DNA of 42,101 nt from Actinobacteria bacterium RBG_16_68_21 (GCA_001767695.1 MELR01000007.1:76772-118872), one strand, 5' to 3'. Counted from the stretch's first letter, positions 7,638 to 18,559 are shown. Numbers and translations are program-made. The notes: generated by a model not told the origin, from the sequence alone.

Positions 7638-9350
7638 CTAGAGCCTCTCGGCGGCGATCCTCTCGGCCACGCGGGGCACCACCTCGGCGAGCGGCACCAC
7701 CTCTGTGGACCCGTCGACCCGGTGGGTCACCTCTGCGATACCGGCGGCGATGCCCTTGGGTCCGACGGTCACCCGATAGGGGATGCCGATCAACTCGGCA
7801 TCGGCGAACTTGACTCCGGGCCGCTCGTCGCGATCGTCGATGATCGCGTCGATACCGCCGGCGCGCAGCCCCTGGTAGATCTCATCCGCCGCGCCGACCG
7901 TGGCGGTGTCATCCATCTTCACCACCGTGACCACCACCTCGTACGGGGCAACGCTCACCGGCCAGACGATCCCTTTCTCATCGAAGTGGGACTCGACTAT
8001 CGCCGCCACGTTGCGCCCCACTCCGATCCCGTAGGAACCCATCCAGATCGTCTGGTCCTCGCCAACCTCATCGGTGACGGTCGCACCGAGCGCCGCGGCG
8101 TACTTCGTCCCCAACTTGAAGATATGGCCGACTTCGATCGATCGCTTCACCTCCACCGGTTGGCCGCATTGGACACAGGGGTCCCCGGGGCGGACGAGGC
8201 GGAGGTCGATCCACTCCGGGGCGGGGATGTCACGCGACACATCGACGCCCCGCAGGTGCTGGTCGTCGCGGTTGGCCCCGGTGACCATGTTCGATCGGCC
8301 CTGAAGGGCCGGGTCGGCGACGACTCGCAGCCCGCTCACCCCGACCGCTCCCAGGCTTCCCGGATGTGCCCCGAGACCAGCGACGATTTCGTCGTCCTGT
8401 GCGGGCCGCAGATCGAAGGTTCCCAGCGCATCGACCAGCTTCTGCTCCATCAACTCGTGGTCGCCTCGCAGCAGGAGCAGGGTCAGCTCCCCGCCCACGA
8501 CGTAGGCGAGCGTCTTGATCTGACGATCGGCTTGCGCGAAGTCGAACGCCCCGGCAAGCGAGGCGATGGTGCGGATCCCCGGGGTGGCGAAAGGCTCGGG
8601 TTCGTCGGGCCACGGATCGTCGGCGATCGGGGCCACCCCGGAGGTCGCTCTTTCGGTGTTGGCGGCGTAACCGCAGGCGGGGCACACCACGATGTCGTCT
8701 TCGCCGGCGGAACTCTCCACCATGAACTCCACCGACTCCTTGCCGCCCATCGTTCCCGACGAGGCGTGAACCGGGATGGCCTTCATCCCCAACCGACGGA
8801 AGATTTCGGCGTAGGCCTGCCGGTGCGCCTCGAATTGCACATCGAGCCCGGCGGGACTCAGGTCGAACGAGTAGGAGTCTTTCATCGTGAACTCGCGAAC
8901 CCGCAGCAGACCACCCTTGGGCCGGGGCTCGTCACGAAACTTGGTCTGCAGGTGGTACCAGAGCTGGGGCAGCTGCCGATAAGACGCCAGCTCGGTGGCG
9001 AGCAGCGTGAAGATCTCCTCATGAGTCATCGCCAGCAGCAGGTCGGTCTCCCGGCGATCCTTGAACTTGACGAGGATCCCCTCGACGTCGTCCCAGCGGC
9101 CCGTCTGCTTCCACACCTCACCGGGGTGCACCACCGGGAGCAGCATCTCCTGGCCGCCGATGCGGTTCATCTCCTCGCGGATGATCTTCTCGACCTTGTC
9201 GACCACCCTCTTGCCGAGGGGAAGCAGCGACCAGGAACCGGCCATCAGGCGGCGCACGAAGCCCCCGCGCACCAGCAGGCGGTGGTTGGCCGCCTCGGCA
9301 TCGGCGGGATCGTCACGAAGGGTGGGGATGTAGGCGCGAGACCAGCGCAT
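7638..9350 (-). CDS. proS: Prolyl-tRNA synthetase ProS (bacterial type)
   Basis: Charges tRNA-Pro with proline. A 570-residue class II synthetase: the motif 1 region GGQEMLLPVVHPGEVW, motif 2 FRDEPRPKGGLLRVREFTMKDSYSFD, a YbaK-like editing insertion between about 250 and 380 (QADRQIKTLAYVVGGELTLLLLRGDHELMEQKL is typical), motif 3 GSYGIGVGR, and a C-terminal anticodon-binding domain. CPACG and CVQCG pairs suggest a metal site flanking the insertion. The start ATG 9350 has TACTCT nine bases upstream and no clear ribosome binding site. It sits next to rimP, as in many actinobacteria, but has its own promoter region and a hairpin behind it. Confidence 0.96.
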   Translation of the reverse strand: MRWSRAYIPTLRDDPADAEAANHRLLVRGGFVRRLMAGSWSLLPLGKRVVDKVEKIIREEMNRIGGQEMLLPVVHPGEVWKQTGRWDDVEGILVKFKDRRETDLLLAMTHEEIFTLLATELASYRQLPQLWYHLQTKFRDEPRPKGGLLRVREFTMKDSYSFDLSPAGLDVQFEAHRQAYAEIFRRLGMKAIPVHASSGTMGGKESVEFMVESSAGEDDIVVCPACGYAANTERATSGVAPIADDPWPDEPEPFATPGIRTIASLAGAFDFAQADRQIKTLAYVVGGELTLLLLRGDHELMEQKLVDALGTFDLRPAQDDEIVAGLGAHPGSLGAVGVSGLRVVADPALQGRSNMVTGANRDDQHLRGVDVSRDIPAPEWIDLRLVRPGDPCVQCGQPVEVKRSIEVGHIFKLGTKYAAALGATVTDEVGEDQTIWMGSYGIGVGRNVAAIVESHFDEKGIVWPVSVAPYEVVVTVVKMDDTATVGAADEIYQGLRAGGIDAIIDDRDERPGVKFADAELIGIPYRVTVGPKGIAAGIAEVTHRVDGSTEVVPLAEVVPRVAERIAAERL

Positions 9351-9359
9351 GAGGACAGC

Positions 9360-9365
9360 AGAGTA
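9360..9365 (-). promoter_or_regulatory. Candidate -10 (TACTCT) for proS
   Basis: TACTCT ends nine bases before the proS ATG, giving a leader of only a few bases. It faces away from the candidate plus-strand -10 TAGCGT at 9396-9401. Confidence 0.4.
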
Positions 9366-9395
9366 GTGAGACAGCTCGTCCCCGCCGCACCCGGC

Positions 9396-9401
9396 TAGCG
9401 T
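9396..9401 (+). promoter_or_regulatory. Candidate -10 (TAGCGT) for the HExxH gene
   Basis: TAGCGT fits the TAnnnT pattern seen at other promoters here. It would give a leader of about 40 bases before ATG 9449. No clear ribosome binding site precedes that ATG. Confidence 0.3.
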
Positions 9402-9448
9402 GGCTCGCCGCCGAGGATGGTGAGAGCGCGCGTGAACCGACCGTCGCC

Positions 9449-9913
9449 ATGAGCCCGGACAAGCGACCCCGGGACTCCCAGCGAATCCGGGTATACCGGG
9501 CCCACTGGGCTCTCGACGACCATCTCAAGGCGAAGTCGCTGGGCTCGGTGGACGAGGTCCAGGCCTTCGTCGACTCCGTCGTGCAGTCGCGCTGGTGGCG
9601 CGAACGGGTGGGCGGGAGGGCTCGCATCCGCGTCGGCGACGGGCGGGGACGCCGCAGCGCCGGCAGCATCGGTGGGGAGATCCGCATTCCGCGCGCCTCC
9701 CGGACCGTGCCGACGGTTCTCCATGAACTGGCACACGAGGCCGTGCGGGACCCTTCGACCGCGATCCACGGTCCCGAGTACGCCGCGGCATTCCTGCAGC
9801 TGGTCGAGGGGTTCATCGGCCACGAGGCCGGGGCGTATCTCCGCATGGCCTACCTCGCCCAGGGGGTGCGATGGATCGAGGGCTGGACGGGGAACCCCCG
9901 GAGCCGGCCCTAA
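9449..9913 (+). CDS. HExxH metalloprotein of the actinobacterial TIGR04338 type
   Basis: A 154-residue protein with a zinc metallopeptidase signature: HELAH at 92-96 and a likely third ligand in HGPEY at 107-111, followed by a helix (AAAFLQLVEGFIGHEAG). This matches the layout of the TIGR04338 putative metallohydrolases of actinobacteria, whose substrates are unknown. No signal peptide or membrane segment is visible, so a cytoplasmic protein is likely. It is a lone plus-strand gene between divergent proS and convergent ispG. Its TAA stop interlocks with the ispG TAG stop on the opposite strand. Confidence 0.82.
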   Translation: MSPDKRPRDSQRIRVYRAHWALDDHLKAKSLGSVDEVQAFVDSVVQSRWWRERVGGRARIRVGDGRGRRSAGSIGGEIRIPRASRTVPTVLHELAHEAVRDPSTAIHGPEYAAAFLQLVEGFIGHEAGAYLRMAYLAQGVRWIEGWTGNPRSRP

Positions 9914-11118
9914 GCGCCCCTCGCCACGTCGGCAACACGTGCCCGGCGCTCCCGGGCATGATTGGCATCGCCCTGAAGGGCGAGCAGCTCGGCGGCAGCC
10001 TCCTCGGCGAGTTGCCCGGCGAGCCCATCGGCGGCGGCCAGCCGGGCGGCGACCCCTTCCACCGCCAGACGGCGGGCTTCGTCGACCAGGGCGTCGACCA
10101 TCTCGGCTTCGGGCACGACCCGGATCACGTTCCCCTTGATGAACAGGTGGCCCTTGCCGCGTCCGGCGGCGATCCCGAGGTCGGCCTCCCGGGCCTCGCC
10201 GGGGCCGTTGACGACGCATCCCATGACCGCCACCTGAATCGGAATCCGCTCCGCCTCGAGCCGACGTTGCGCCTCGGCGGCGACGGCCACCACGTCGATC
10301 TCGGCGCGCCCACACGAGGGGCAGGCAATGAGGTCCAGCCCGGAGCGCTCGCGGAGTCCGAGCTGCTCGAGAAGCTTCCGTCCCGCCTCGGCTTCCTCGA
10401 CCGGATCGGCCGTGAGTGAGAAGCGGATCGTGTCGCCGATCCCCTCCATGAGGAGGGTGGCGATGCCGGCCACGGACTTGATCAACCCGGCGGGAGGCGG
10501 GCCTGCCTCGGTGACGCCGAGGTGCAGGGGGTAGGGAACCTGCGAGGCCAGGAGCCGGTACGACTCGACCATCGAGGGGACATGGCTGTGCTTCACCGAC
10601 ACCTTGATGTCGGAGAAGCCCACGGCCTCGAGGTAGCCGATCTCCCGGAGCGCGGAGGCCACCAGGGCCTCCGGCACCGGGCCGCCGAATCGGTCGAGGA
10701 GTTCCTTGTCCAACGAGCCGGCGTTGACCCCCACCCGGATCGAGACGTGGCGCTCTGCAGCGGCCCGGGCCACGGCCTTCACGTGCTCCGGATCACGGAT
10801 GTTGCCCGGGTTGAGCCGCAAGCCGTGCACCCCCGCCTCGAGCGCGGCGAGGGCGAGCCGATGCTGGAAGTGGATGTCGGCGATGATCGGCACCGGCGAG
10901 CGGGGGACGATCTCGGCGAGGCCCTGAGCGGCGGCCACGTCGTTGCAGGTGATGCGAACGATATCGGCTCCTGCTCCCTTGAGGGCGTAGACCTGGGCAA
11001 GCGTCCCGTCGACGTCGGCCGTCTTCGTCGTGGTCATCGACTGCACCGTGATCGGTGCGCCCCCACCCACCGGGACCGCTCCGACCATCAGGCCGCGGGA
11101 GGGCCGTCGCTCGATCAT
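9910..11118 (-). CDS. ispG: 4-hydroxy-3-methylbut-2-en-1-yl diphosphate synthase IspG (GcpE)
   Basis: [4Fe-4S] enzyme of the MEP isoprenoid pathway, converting MEcPP to HMBPP. A 402-residue protein with TIM-barrel motifs APITVQSMTTTKTADVDGTL, IIADIHFQHRLAL and RLNPGNI, and cluster ligands C266 and C269 (ACPSCGR) and C301 (MGCVVNGPGEA, with the conserved Glu). About 45 residues follow the last catalytic region and form an Ala-rich helical tail. The start ATG 11118 overlaps the rseP stop as ATGA. Last gene of the rpsB-to-ispG run, with dxr two genes upstream, so two MEP enzymes are clustered. Confidence 0.96.
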   Translation of the reverse strand: MIERRPSRGLMVGAVPVGGGAPITVQSMTTTKTADVDGTLAQVYALKGAGADIVRITCNDVAAAQGLAEIVPRSPVPIIADIHFQHRLALAALEAGVHGLRLNPGNIRDPEHVKAVARAAAERHVSIRVGVNAGSLDKELLDRFGGPVPEALVASALREIGYLEAVGFSDIKVSVKHSHVPSMVESYRLLASQVPYPLHLGVTEAGPPPAGLIKSVAGIATLLMEGIGDTIRFSLTADPVEEAEAGRKLLEQLGLRERSGLDLIACPSCGRAEIDVVAVAAEAQRRLEAERIPIQVAVMGCVVNGPGEAREADLGIAAGRGKGHLFIKGNVIRVVPEAEMVDALVDEARRLAVEGVAARLAAADGLAGQLAEEAAAELLALQGDANHARERRARVADVARGA

Positions 11119-12224
11119 CTCAGGCTCAGTGGGTCGGCGATGTCGAGATAGATGGCCAGCACCCCGAGCAACACCATGAAGAGCACCACGGCGGCAGCTA
11201 TCGGCACGAGCTTGCGGACGTCGGCCTGGCGGCCCCTGATCTTCTCGTACAGTGCCACCGCGAAATGGCCGCCGTCGAGGGGATACACCGGGATCACGTT
11301 GAAGATCCCGACGAACACGTTGACGAGGGCGATGAGCTCGAGAGTGAAGGAGATCCCGAGATCCTGGGTCTCCGCCCCGATCCTGATCAGCCCGATCGGG
11401 CTGGCGGGCCGGTTGTCGGAGATTCGGTCCGTGTCGCCCGTCACGGTCGCGGCGACCAGATCGCCGAACCCTGAGACCATGCGCCACAGGCCCGTCACCG
11501 AACCAGTGGTGGCCTCGCCCACCTGCCCGGCGGCCCGCCCCAAGCCGGCAATGGGACCGACCCGCTCGGTGTGGCGTTGCGCGGTCACCCCCAAGTAGCC
11601 GCGAAGGCGGCCCTCGCCGTCGGGAACCGCGGCCAGGGTCACCCCCAAGGTGATGGTCGTCCCCGACCGGTCCACGACGAGATCCACGGTCTCATCGGGG
11701 CGGGCCGAGATCTCCTCGACCAGGTCGGCCCAACTCGACACGACCGTGCCGTCGATCGCCAGCACGGTGTCACCGATGGTCACCCCGGCAACCGTCGCCG
11801 GAGTGGGTGTGCCGTCCTCCAGTGCCGCCTGCACGTCGGCAACCGTGGTCGTGGCGACGCTGGTCCCGACGACCGAGGCCACCGCCAGGAAGAGCACAAA
11901 GGCCACCACGAAATGGCTGGCCACGCCGGCGAGAACGACGATCGACTTCTGCCAGAACGGCCGCTCCCGGTAGGTGCGCCCTACGTCGGCCGGATCGACC
12001 TCCTCGTAGGGATTCATGCCCACGATCCGCACGTACCCGCCGAGCGGTATCGCCTTGACGCCGTAGGTGGTCTCACCCCGCTGGGTCGACCACAACTTGG
12101 GCCCGAACCCGAAGAAGAACTCGGTCGCCTTCATGCCGACGGACTTGGCCGCGAAGAAGTGGCCGGCCTCGTGGACCATGACCATCGCGATGATTCCGAT
12201 CAGGACGATGAACCCGCCGGTCAA
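11115..12224 (-). CDS. rseP: Site-2 intramembrane metalloprotease RseP/RIP (M50 family)
   Basis: Membrane zinc protease that cleaves within membrane segments of regulatory substrates. A 369-residue protein: first membrane helix containing HEAGH (18-22), a second helix VLAGVASHFVVAFVLFLAV, a PDZ domain (about 140-205), and a third helix region with NVIPVYPLDGGH supplying the third ligand. A C-terminal membrane helix ends the protein. The start is TTG (12224) with GGAG nine bases upstream; an internal ATG would remove the first membrane helix. The genes around it (dxr, ispG, cdsA) are the usual actinobacterial partners. Confidence 0.95.
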   Translation of the reverse strand: MTGGFIVLIGIIAMVMVHEAGHFFAAKSVGMKATEFFFGFGPKLWSTQRGETTYGVKAIPLGGYVRIVGMNPYEEVDPADVGRTYRERPFWQKSIVVLAGVASHFVVAFVLFLAVASVVGTSVATTTVADVQAALEDGTPTPATVAGVTIGDTVLAIDGTVVSSWADLVEEISARPDETVDLVVDRSGTTITLGVTLAAVPDGEGRLRGYLGVTAQRHTERVGPIAGLGRAAGQVGEATTGSVTGLWRMVSGFGDLVAATVTGDTDRISDNRPASPIGLIRIGAETQDLGISFTLELIALVNVFVGIFNVIPVYPLDGGHFAVALYEKIRGRQADVRKLVPIAAAVVLFMVLLGVLAIYLDIADPLSLR

Positions 12225-12271
12225 GCTGCATGTCTCCGTGGGGGAACCATCACGCTACCGGCCATCGGGAC

Positions 12272-13417
12272 TCAACACGCGCCTCCGAGATGCTCGGCCG
12301 CCACGGCCCGGGCGGCACGATCGACGGCCATGACGTCCTCGACCGAGCCGACGGCCTCCACCTCCATGTCCGCGAGAGTCCGCTCGATGACGACCGCGAT
12401 CGACGTGAATCCGATGCGCCCGTCGAGAAACGCCTGCACCGCGATCTCATCTGCAGCATTGAGAATCGTCGGAGCGCTGCCTCCGGCGCGGCCGGCATCG
12501 TAAGCGAGCCGGATGCAGGGGAACACCTCCGAATCGGCAGCTTCGAATGTGAGGGTGGTGCCGGCGAAGGGGAAGGGGGCCGCCGTCCCCGGACGGCGGG
12601 CGGGGTGGGTGAGGGCGTATCTGATCGGTACCCGCATATCCGGCTCGCCGAGATGGGCCTTGAGGGAGCCGTCGACGAATTCGACGATCCCATGAACGAT
12701 GCTCTGCGGATGGATGACGATGTCGATCGCGTCGAAGGCAAACCCGAAGAGATGGTGCGCTTCGATCACCTCGAAGCCCTTGTTCATGAGGGTAGCGGAG
12801 TCCACGGTGATCCGGGTGCCCATGTCCTTCCACGTGGGATGGGCGAGGGCCTCGGCGACGGTGACCGTCTCGAGACGCTCCGGCGCCATTCCCCGGAAGG
12901 GTCCCCCGGAGGCGGGCAGGACCAGTCGGCGCACCGATGCCGCATCCTCACCCAGCAGGCACTGGAACAGGGCACTGTGCTCGGAGTCGATGGGGATCAG
13001 CTCGCCGCCGCCACGGGCCAGCGCCCCCTTCACCACCTCTCCCCCGACGACCAGGCTCTCCTTGTTGGCCAGCCCGAGTCGGTTTCCCGCGGCCAAGGCG
13101 GACACCGATGCGCCGAGGCCGGCCGATCCGACGATTCCGTTCACCACGGTCGTCCCGGGCATGGCGGCGAGTTCCACCATCGCCTCATTGCCGAAGATCA
13201 CCCGATCGCCCAGTGCGGCGGAGCACAGTGCCCGTTCCTCCTCGGTCGGGGTGGCGACACCCACCCGCGCACCGGGCCAGCGGCCGGCGATATCGAGCAG
13301 TTCGCCAGAGCCTCGCCCGGCGGCGACCGCGGCCACGTCGACGCCGAGATCCTCCACGACGTCCAATGTCTGGCGGCCGATCGACCCGGTCGCCCCGAGG
13401 ACGACGACCGGCTTCAC
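12272..13417 (-). CDS. dxr: 1-deoxy-D-xylulose 5-phosphate reductoisomerase Dxr (IspC)
   Basis: NADPH-dependent first committed enzyme of the MEP pathway. A 381-residue protein: GATGSIGRQTLDVV (nucleotide binding), ANKESLVVGG, IDSEHSALFQCL (metal and substrate site), LPASGGPFRG, HPTWKDMG and DSATLMNKGFEVIEAHHLFG. The start is GTG 13417 (VKPVVVLGATGS), which overlaps the cdsA TGA as GTGA; an upstream ATG would add unrelated Arg-rich sequence. A gap of 47 bases separates it from rseP. Confidence 0.95.
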   Translation of the reverse strand: MKPVVVLGATGSIGRQTLDVVEDLGVDVAAVAAGRGSGELLDIAGRWPGARVGVATPTEEERALCSAALGDRVIFGNEAMVELAAMPGTTVVNGIVGSAGLGASVSALAAGNRLGLANKESLVVGGEVVKGALARGGGELIPIDSEHSALFQCLLGEDAASVRRLVLPASGGPFRGMAPERLETVTVAEALAHPTWKDMGTRITVDSATLMNKGFEVIEAHHLFGFAFDAIDIVIHPQSIVHGIVEFVDGSLKAHLGEPDMRVPIRYALTHPARRPGTAAPFPFAGTTLTFEAADSEVFPCIRLAYDAGRAGGSAPTILNAADEIAVQAFLDGRIGFTSIAVVIERTLADMEVEAVGSVEDVMAVDRAARAVAAEHLGGAC

Positions 13418-15930
13418 CCGAGCAGGCCGATGGTCTCGAACAAGACCCACACCGCCGGAAGGACGAACAGAAAGGCATCGATCCGGTCGAGGATGCCGCC
13501 GTGCCCGGGGAGGACCGCACCCATGTCCTTGACGCCGAGGCTCCGCTTGACCATCGACTCGGCGAGATCCCCGAGGGGGGCGACCACGCACACGACCACG
13601 CCTAGGGCGAGGCCCGATCGGAGATCGAACGGTTCCATGAGGGCGCCGATCGCCGCCGCGGCACCGAGGCAGGCGGCGATCCCTCCTGCCAGTCCCTCGA
13701 CGGACTTGTTCGGCGAGAGGATCGGGGCGAGAGCGCGCCTACCCCAGGTACGTCCCACCGTGTACGCCCCGATGTCCATCGCCGCGGTGACCGCGACGAT
13801 CGCCGCCACGAGAACCCGGTAGCGCTCGGCGCGCAGGATCGGTTCCACGAATGCGATCGTCCCCACGACCCACGTGACGCCGAGCACGGTGAGGCCGCCG
13901 TTGGTGAGAGCATCGCGACGCAGAGGGGCGAACGCGTACACGAAGAACACGACGGTCGCGGTGAGCCCGATCGACACCGCGATCGCCACCGGGCCGTGGA
14001 ACCAGGTAGTCGCCATCATGGCGATGCCCCCCAGGTACCCGAACAGGGCAAGCGGTCGGTAGCCGCGATGGCGCAGTGTGCTGTAGAACTCCCCGAGCCC
14101 GAGCAGGGTCAGCAGGCCGATGAATGCCGCCGCGGCGGCCCCGCCGACCCACACCGCGGCGGTGAGAAGTCCGACCAATACGACCCCGGTGAACACCCTG
14201 GTACCCAACTGGGACCGGGTAGGTGCCTCGTAGACGTCCTCGTCGTCACCGAGGTCGGCGACGTCGTCGAAGCCGACGACGCCCGAACCGACGCCGGGCA
14301 TCGCCGCGCTGATCGCCTGCCACTCCGTGTCCTCATCGCCCGCCCGGGAGAGTTCCTCGGCGAAACCGCGGTGTCCCATCGTGGCCGACGTCGTGTAGAT
14401 CTGTTGGGTGATGTCGTCGGCCGAGGCGTAGCCGGCGGGCAGCTCGACGGTGGCGTCGTCGTACCCCTCATCCAGGTCGATCGGATCGATCACCCACTCG
14501 TCGTCGCCGGGCGGCATTGCGGCAGGAACCTCTACGCCGGACGGCGTATCGCTCGCTGTCGGCGACGCGACCGGCAACCCGGAATCGGCGACCGCTTCAT
14601 CGGCGGCACCCCAGCCGGGGGGTGCCGGCGCTTCCTCGGGAGCGGCGAGCTCATCGAAGCCGTAGCCGTGGTCGAATTCGAGTGGCGCGAAGTCCTCGAT
14701 GGCCTCCGCCGCCGGTTCCTCGGGGAAGCGGACCGGGATGCTTCCGGGCGACACCGGCTCATCGACCGGCTCGGCGGGAGCGGGCAGGTTCGCCGCGGCG
14801 ACGGGCACCTCCCAGCCTCCCGGCTCGACAGCCGGAGGCGGGACCGGCTCGGGCTCCGGCCACTCGGTCTCGGGAAGGTGCTCCGGCGGAGGGACGACCA
14901 GGTCCTCGTCCACCTCGGCGAACCAGTCGGCGGGCACCGATGAGCCCTCGCCGACCCAGTCCGCCGCCTCTTCGGCCATCTCGGCGCCCTCCTCCGGTAC
15001 CCGTCGTCTCCGGAACGGCCAGATGCCGCGTTTGCGGGTCGGCGCTTCCTCGACCCAGCCGTCGAATGCATCCGGATCGGGGAGCTCCTCCGGCGGCAAT
15101 GCGGGGGTGATTGGCACCGGCGGAACGTCGAGAGGCAGTTCTCCGGCCTCGGCGAATGCCCGCCAGTCGCCGAGGTCCTCGTCGTGGATCTCCCGCAGCG
15201 CCTCGAAGGCTTCCTTGCCGGCCACGCCGTACTCGCTGGCGGCGGCGGCGACCTCGGGAGGCAGGTCTTGAGGGGTGTCTCCGGATAGGGGCTCTTCGAA
15301 CCCGAAGAGAGCCTTCTGGTCCTCCATCGGATCGATGGGGACGACCTCGCCTTCCTCGACCAGCGCACCGATCGCCTGCAGAGCCGCCGCGACATCATTG
15401 GGATCGGGAGACTCGAAGGCGGCGACTTCGGGGGGCGCCGATTCGGTCGGTTCGGCCGGGGGCTCGACGAAACCACCGGCGATGTCATCGGCCCCGGCCG
15501 TAGCCGCCCCCACCCAGGTCGGAGATTCCACGGCGACCGCGGCGTTCTCCCCGGCGGCGTAGGTCAGATCCGCCAACCAGGCGGGGAGTGGTGCTTCGGC
15601 GAATTCCTCCTTCGTCCCGCCGGTGCCCGGGGCGTCGGGCATCGCCGCCTCCGGGGGCAGATCCTCGCCGGTGGAGGCGGGTGCCGGGATGTCCTCTCGG
15701 TCGTCACCAGGGTCTGCGGGTTCTGCCGCCGTCTCCTCACCGGCGAGCTCCTCACCGGTATCGCCCTTCGGCTTACGGCGGAACAAGCCCCGGCGCTTCT
15801 TCTTGGGCTCGGTCTCCTCGGCGCCGGCAGCTTCGCCGATCTCTCCGGCGGCGGCCTCCTCGGTCCACTCGGGATGCCACGGATCACCCGGATGCGGGTG
15901 AAAACCTCCCTCGTCTGCGCTGTCGCTCAC
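13414..15930 (-). CDS. cdsA: Phosphatidate cytidylyltransferase CdsA with a ~570-residue acidic N-terminal extension
   Basis: Makes CDP-diacylglycerol from phosphatidate and CTP in the membrane. An 838-residue protein; normal CdsA is about 260-310. The last ~270 residues are a multi-membrane-segment CdsA domain with the signature SMVKRSLGVKDMGAVLPGHG followed by GILDRIDA. Residues 1 to ~569 are rich in Glu, Asp, Pro and Ala with no membrane segments and look disordered. Two basic, aromatic clusters interrupt the acidity (KKKRRGLFRRKPK at 43-55, RKRGIWPFRRRR at 299-310). The frame is open throughout with no internal sign of a separate gene. It lies 21 bases after frr and overlaps dxr as GTGA. 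The role of the extension is unknown. Confidence 0.93.
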   Translation of the reverse strand: MSDSADEGGFHPHPGDPWHPEWTEEAAAGEIGEAAGAEETEPKKKRRGLFRRKPKGDTGEELAGEETAAEPADPGDDREDIPAPASTGEDLPPEAAMPDAPGTGGTKEEFAEAPLPAWLADLTYAAGENAAVAVESPTWVGAATAGADDIAGGFVEPPAEPTESAPPEVAAFESPDPNDVAAALQAIGALVEEGEVVPIDPMEDQKALFGFEEPLSGDTPQDLPPEVAAAASEYGVAGKEAFEALREIHDEDLGDWRAFAEAGELPLDVPPVPITPALPPEELPDPDAFDGWVEEAPTRKRGIWPFRRRRVPEEGAEMAEEAADWVGEGSSVPADWFAEVDEDLVVPPPEHLPETEWPEPEPVPPPAVEPGGWEVPVAAANLPAPAEPVDEPVSPGSIPVRFPEEPAAEAIEDFAPLEFDHGYGFDELAAPEEAPAPPGWGAADEAVADSGLPVASPTASDTPSGVEVPAAMPPGDDEWVIDPIDLDEGYDDATVELPAGYASADDITQQIYTTSATMGHRGFAEELSRAGDEDTEWQAISAAMPGVGSGVVGFDDVADLGDDEDVYEAPTRSQLGTRVFTGVVLVGLLTAAVWVGGAAAAAFIGLLTLLGLGEFYSTLRHRGYRPLALFGYLGGIAMMATTWFHGPVAIAVSIGLTATVVFFVYAFAPLRRDALTNGGLTVLGVTWVVGTIAFVEPILRAERYRVLVAAIVAVTAAMDIGAYTVGRTWGRRALAPILSPNKSVEGLAGGIAACLGAAAAIGALMEPFDLRSGLALGVVVCVVAPLGDLAESMVKRSLGVKDMGAVLPGHGGILDRIDAFLFVLPAVWVLFETIGLLG

Positions 15931-15951
15931 GCCGCCTCCTCGACCCGGAGA

Positions 15952-16503
15952 TCAGACCTCCAGCAGCTCGGATTCCTTGTGCTGGAGCAGCTCGTCGACC
16001 TTCTTGATGAAACCGTCTGTCAGCTCTTGAAGGCTCGCCTCGCCGCGCCGCACGTCGTCCTCGGAGACCTGACCCTCCAGCGAGTCGATGTCGCTCTTGG
16101 CGTGCCTGCGGACGTTGCGTACGGCGACGCGCGCCTCCTCGGCGAGGTGGCGCACCACTTTGATGAGTTCCTTGCGGCGTTCCTCGTTGAGTGCCGGGAA
16201 GGCGAGGCGGATCACCGTTCCGTCGTTCGATGGGTTCATGCCCAGGGACGACATCTGGATCGCCTTCTCGATGGCACCGAGTGACGAGCGATCGTATGGC
16301 TGAATGACCAGGAGTTGCGGTTCGGGAACCGACGTGGATGCCAGCTGCTGCAGCGGGGTCGGGGTCCCGTAGTAGTCGACCAGAACGCGGTGCAGAATCC
16401 CGGCGTTGGCCCTTCCGGTGCGCACCGTGGCAAACTCGCCCTGGAGGTGCTCCACGGCCTGATGCATCTTGGCCTCGGCTTCGCCGAGGAGCTCGTCGAT
16501 CAC
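15952..16503 (-). CDS. frr: Ribosome recycling factor
   Basis: Splits post-termination ribosomes together with EF-G. A 183-residue protein, normal length, with RRF hallmarks: FATVRTGRANAGIL, VDYYGTPTPLQQLAS, IQPYDRSSLGAIEKAI, IRLAFPALNEERRKELIK and AVRNVRRHAKSDI. The start is GTG 16503 with GGGGAGAG just upstream. It follows pyrH after 13 bases and precedes cdsA, the usual order. Confidence 0.97.
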   Translation of the reverse strand: MIDELLGEAEAKMHQAVEHLQGEFATVRTGRANAGILHRVLVDYYGTPTPLQQLASTSVPEPQLLVIQPYDRSSLGAIEKAIQMSSLGMNPSNDGTVIRLAFPALNEERRKELIKVVRHLAEEARVAVRNVRRHAKSDIDSLEGQVSEDDVRRGEASLQELTDGFIKKVDELLQHKESELLEV

Positions 16504-16516
16504 GATGTCTCTCCCC

Positions 16517-17830
<1,314 letters not shown>

Positions 17831-17838
<8 letters not shown>

Positions 17839-18559
17839 TGCCTTCACCCGTGTTTCGATCCTTCGCCTTGGCGCTGACGATCTCGGCTCCCTCGATGCAC
17901 GCCTCGGCCATCAGATTCGCCATCAGTTGCGCCGCCCGAATCGCATCGTCGTTCCCGGGGATCACGTAGTCGATCAGGTCGGGGTCACAGTTGGTGTCCA
18001 CCACGGCGATGATCGGGATCTCGAGGCGGCTGGCCTCGAGGATTGCGATGTGCTCGGTCTTCACGTCGACGATGAACACCGCGTCCGGAGCCCGATGAAG
18101 CTCGCGCACGCCGCCGAGGACCGCAACCAGCTTCTCCAACTCACGGCGCAGACGGAGACGCTCCTTCTTGGGAAGGGCGTCCATCTCTCCCGACTCGTCC
18201 ATCCTCTCCAACTCACGCATGTAGAGGATGCGCTTGTGGATCGTGGAGAAGTTGGTCAGCATCCCGCCCAGCCAACGCTGGTTGACATAGGGCATCGCGG
18301 CCTTGGTGGCCGCTTCCTCGATGACGGCCTGTGCCTGTTTCTTGGTGCCCACGAACAGGACGATTCCGCCGCGGGCGACCAGATCCTTGATGAAGGTGGC
18401 CGCCGCCTCGGATGCCTCGAGGGTCTGGCGCAGGTCGATGATGTGGATGCCGTTGCGCTCGGAGAAGATGTACGGACGCATCTTCGGGTCCCAGCGTCTG
18501 GTCTGATGCCCGAAGTGGACCCCCGCTTCGAGCAGCTGCTTCATGGTCACGGCTGCCAC
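17831..18559 (-). CDS. rpsB: 30S ribosomal protein S2
   Basis: A 242-residue protein with clear S2 signatures: [58 protein letters not shown] and the C-terminal [20 protein letters not shown]. The start is GTG 18559, supported by AGGAGG at an ideal six-base spacing (18566-18571). First gene of the rpsB-tsf-pyrH-frr-cdsA-dxr-rseP-ispG run, with a leader of about 105 bases that contains a strong palindrome. Confidence 0.97.

Noticed and set aside
7626-9398. 590-codon plus-strand frame antisense to proS
   Set aside because: A mirror of proS codon structure with His/Gly-rich nonsense; proS is certain.
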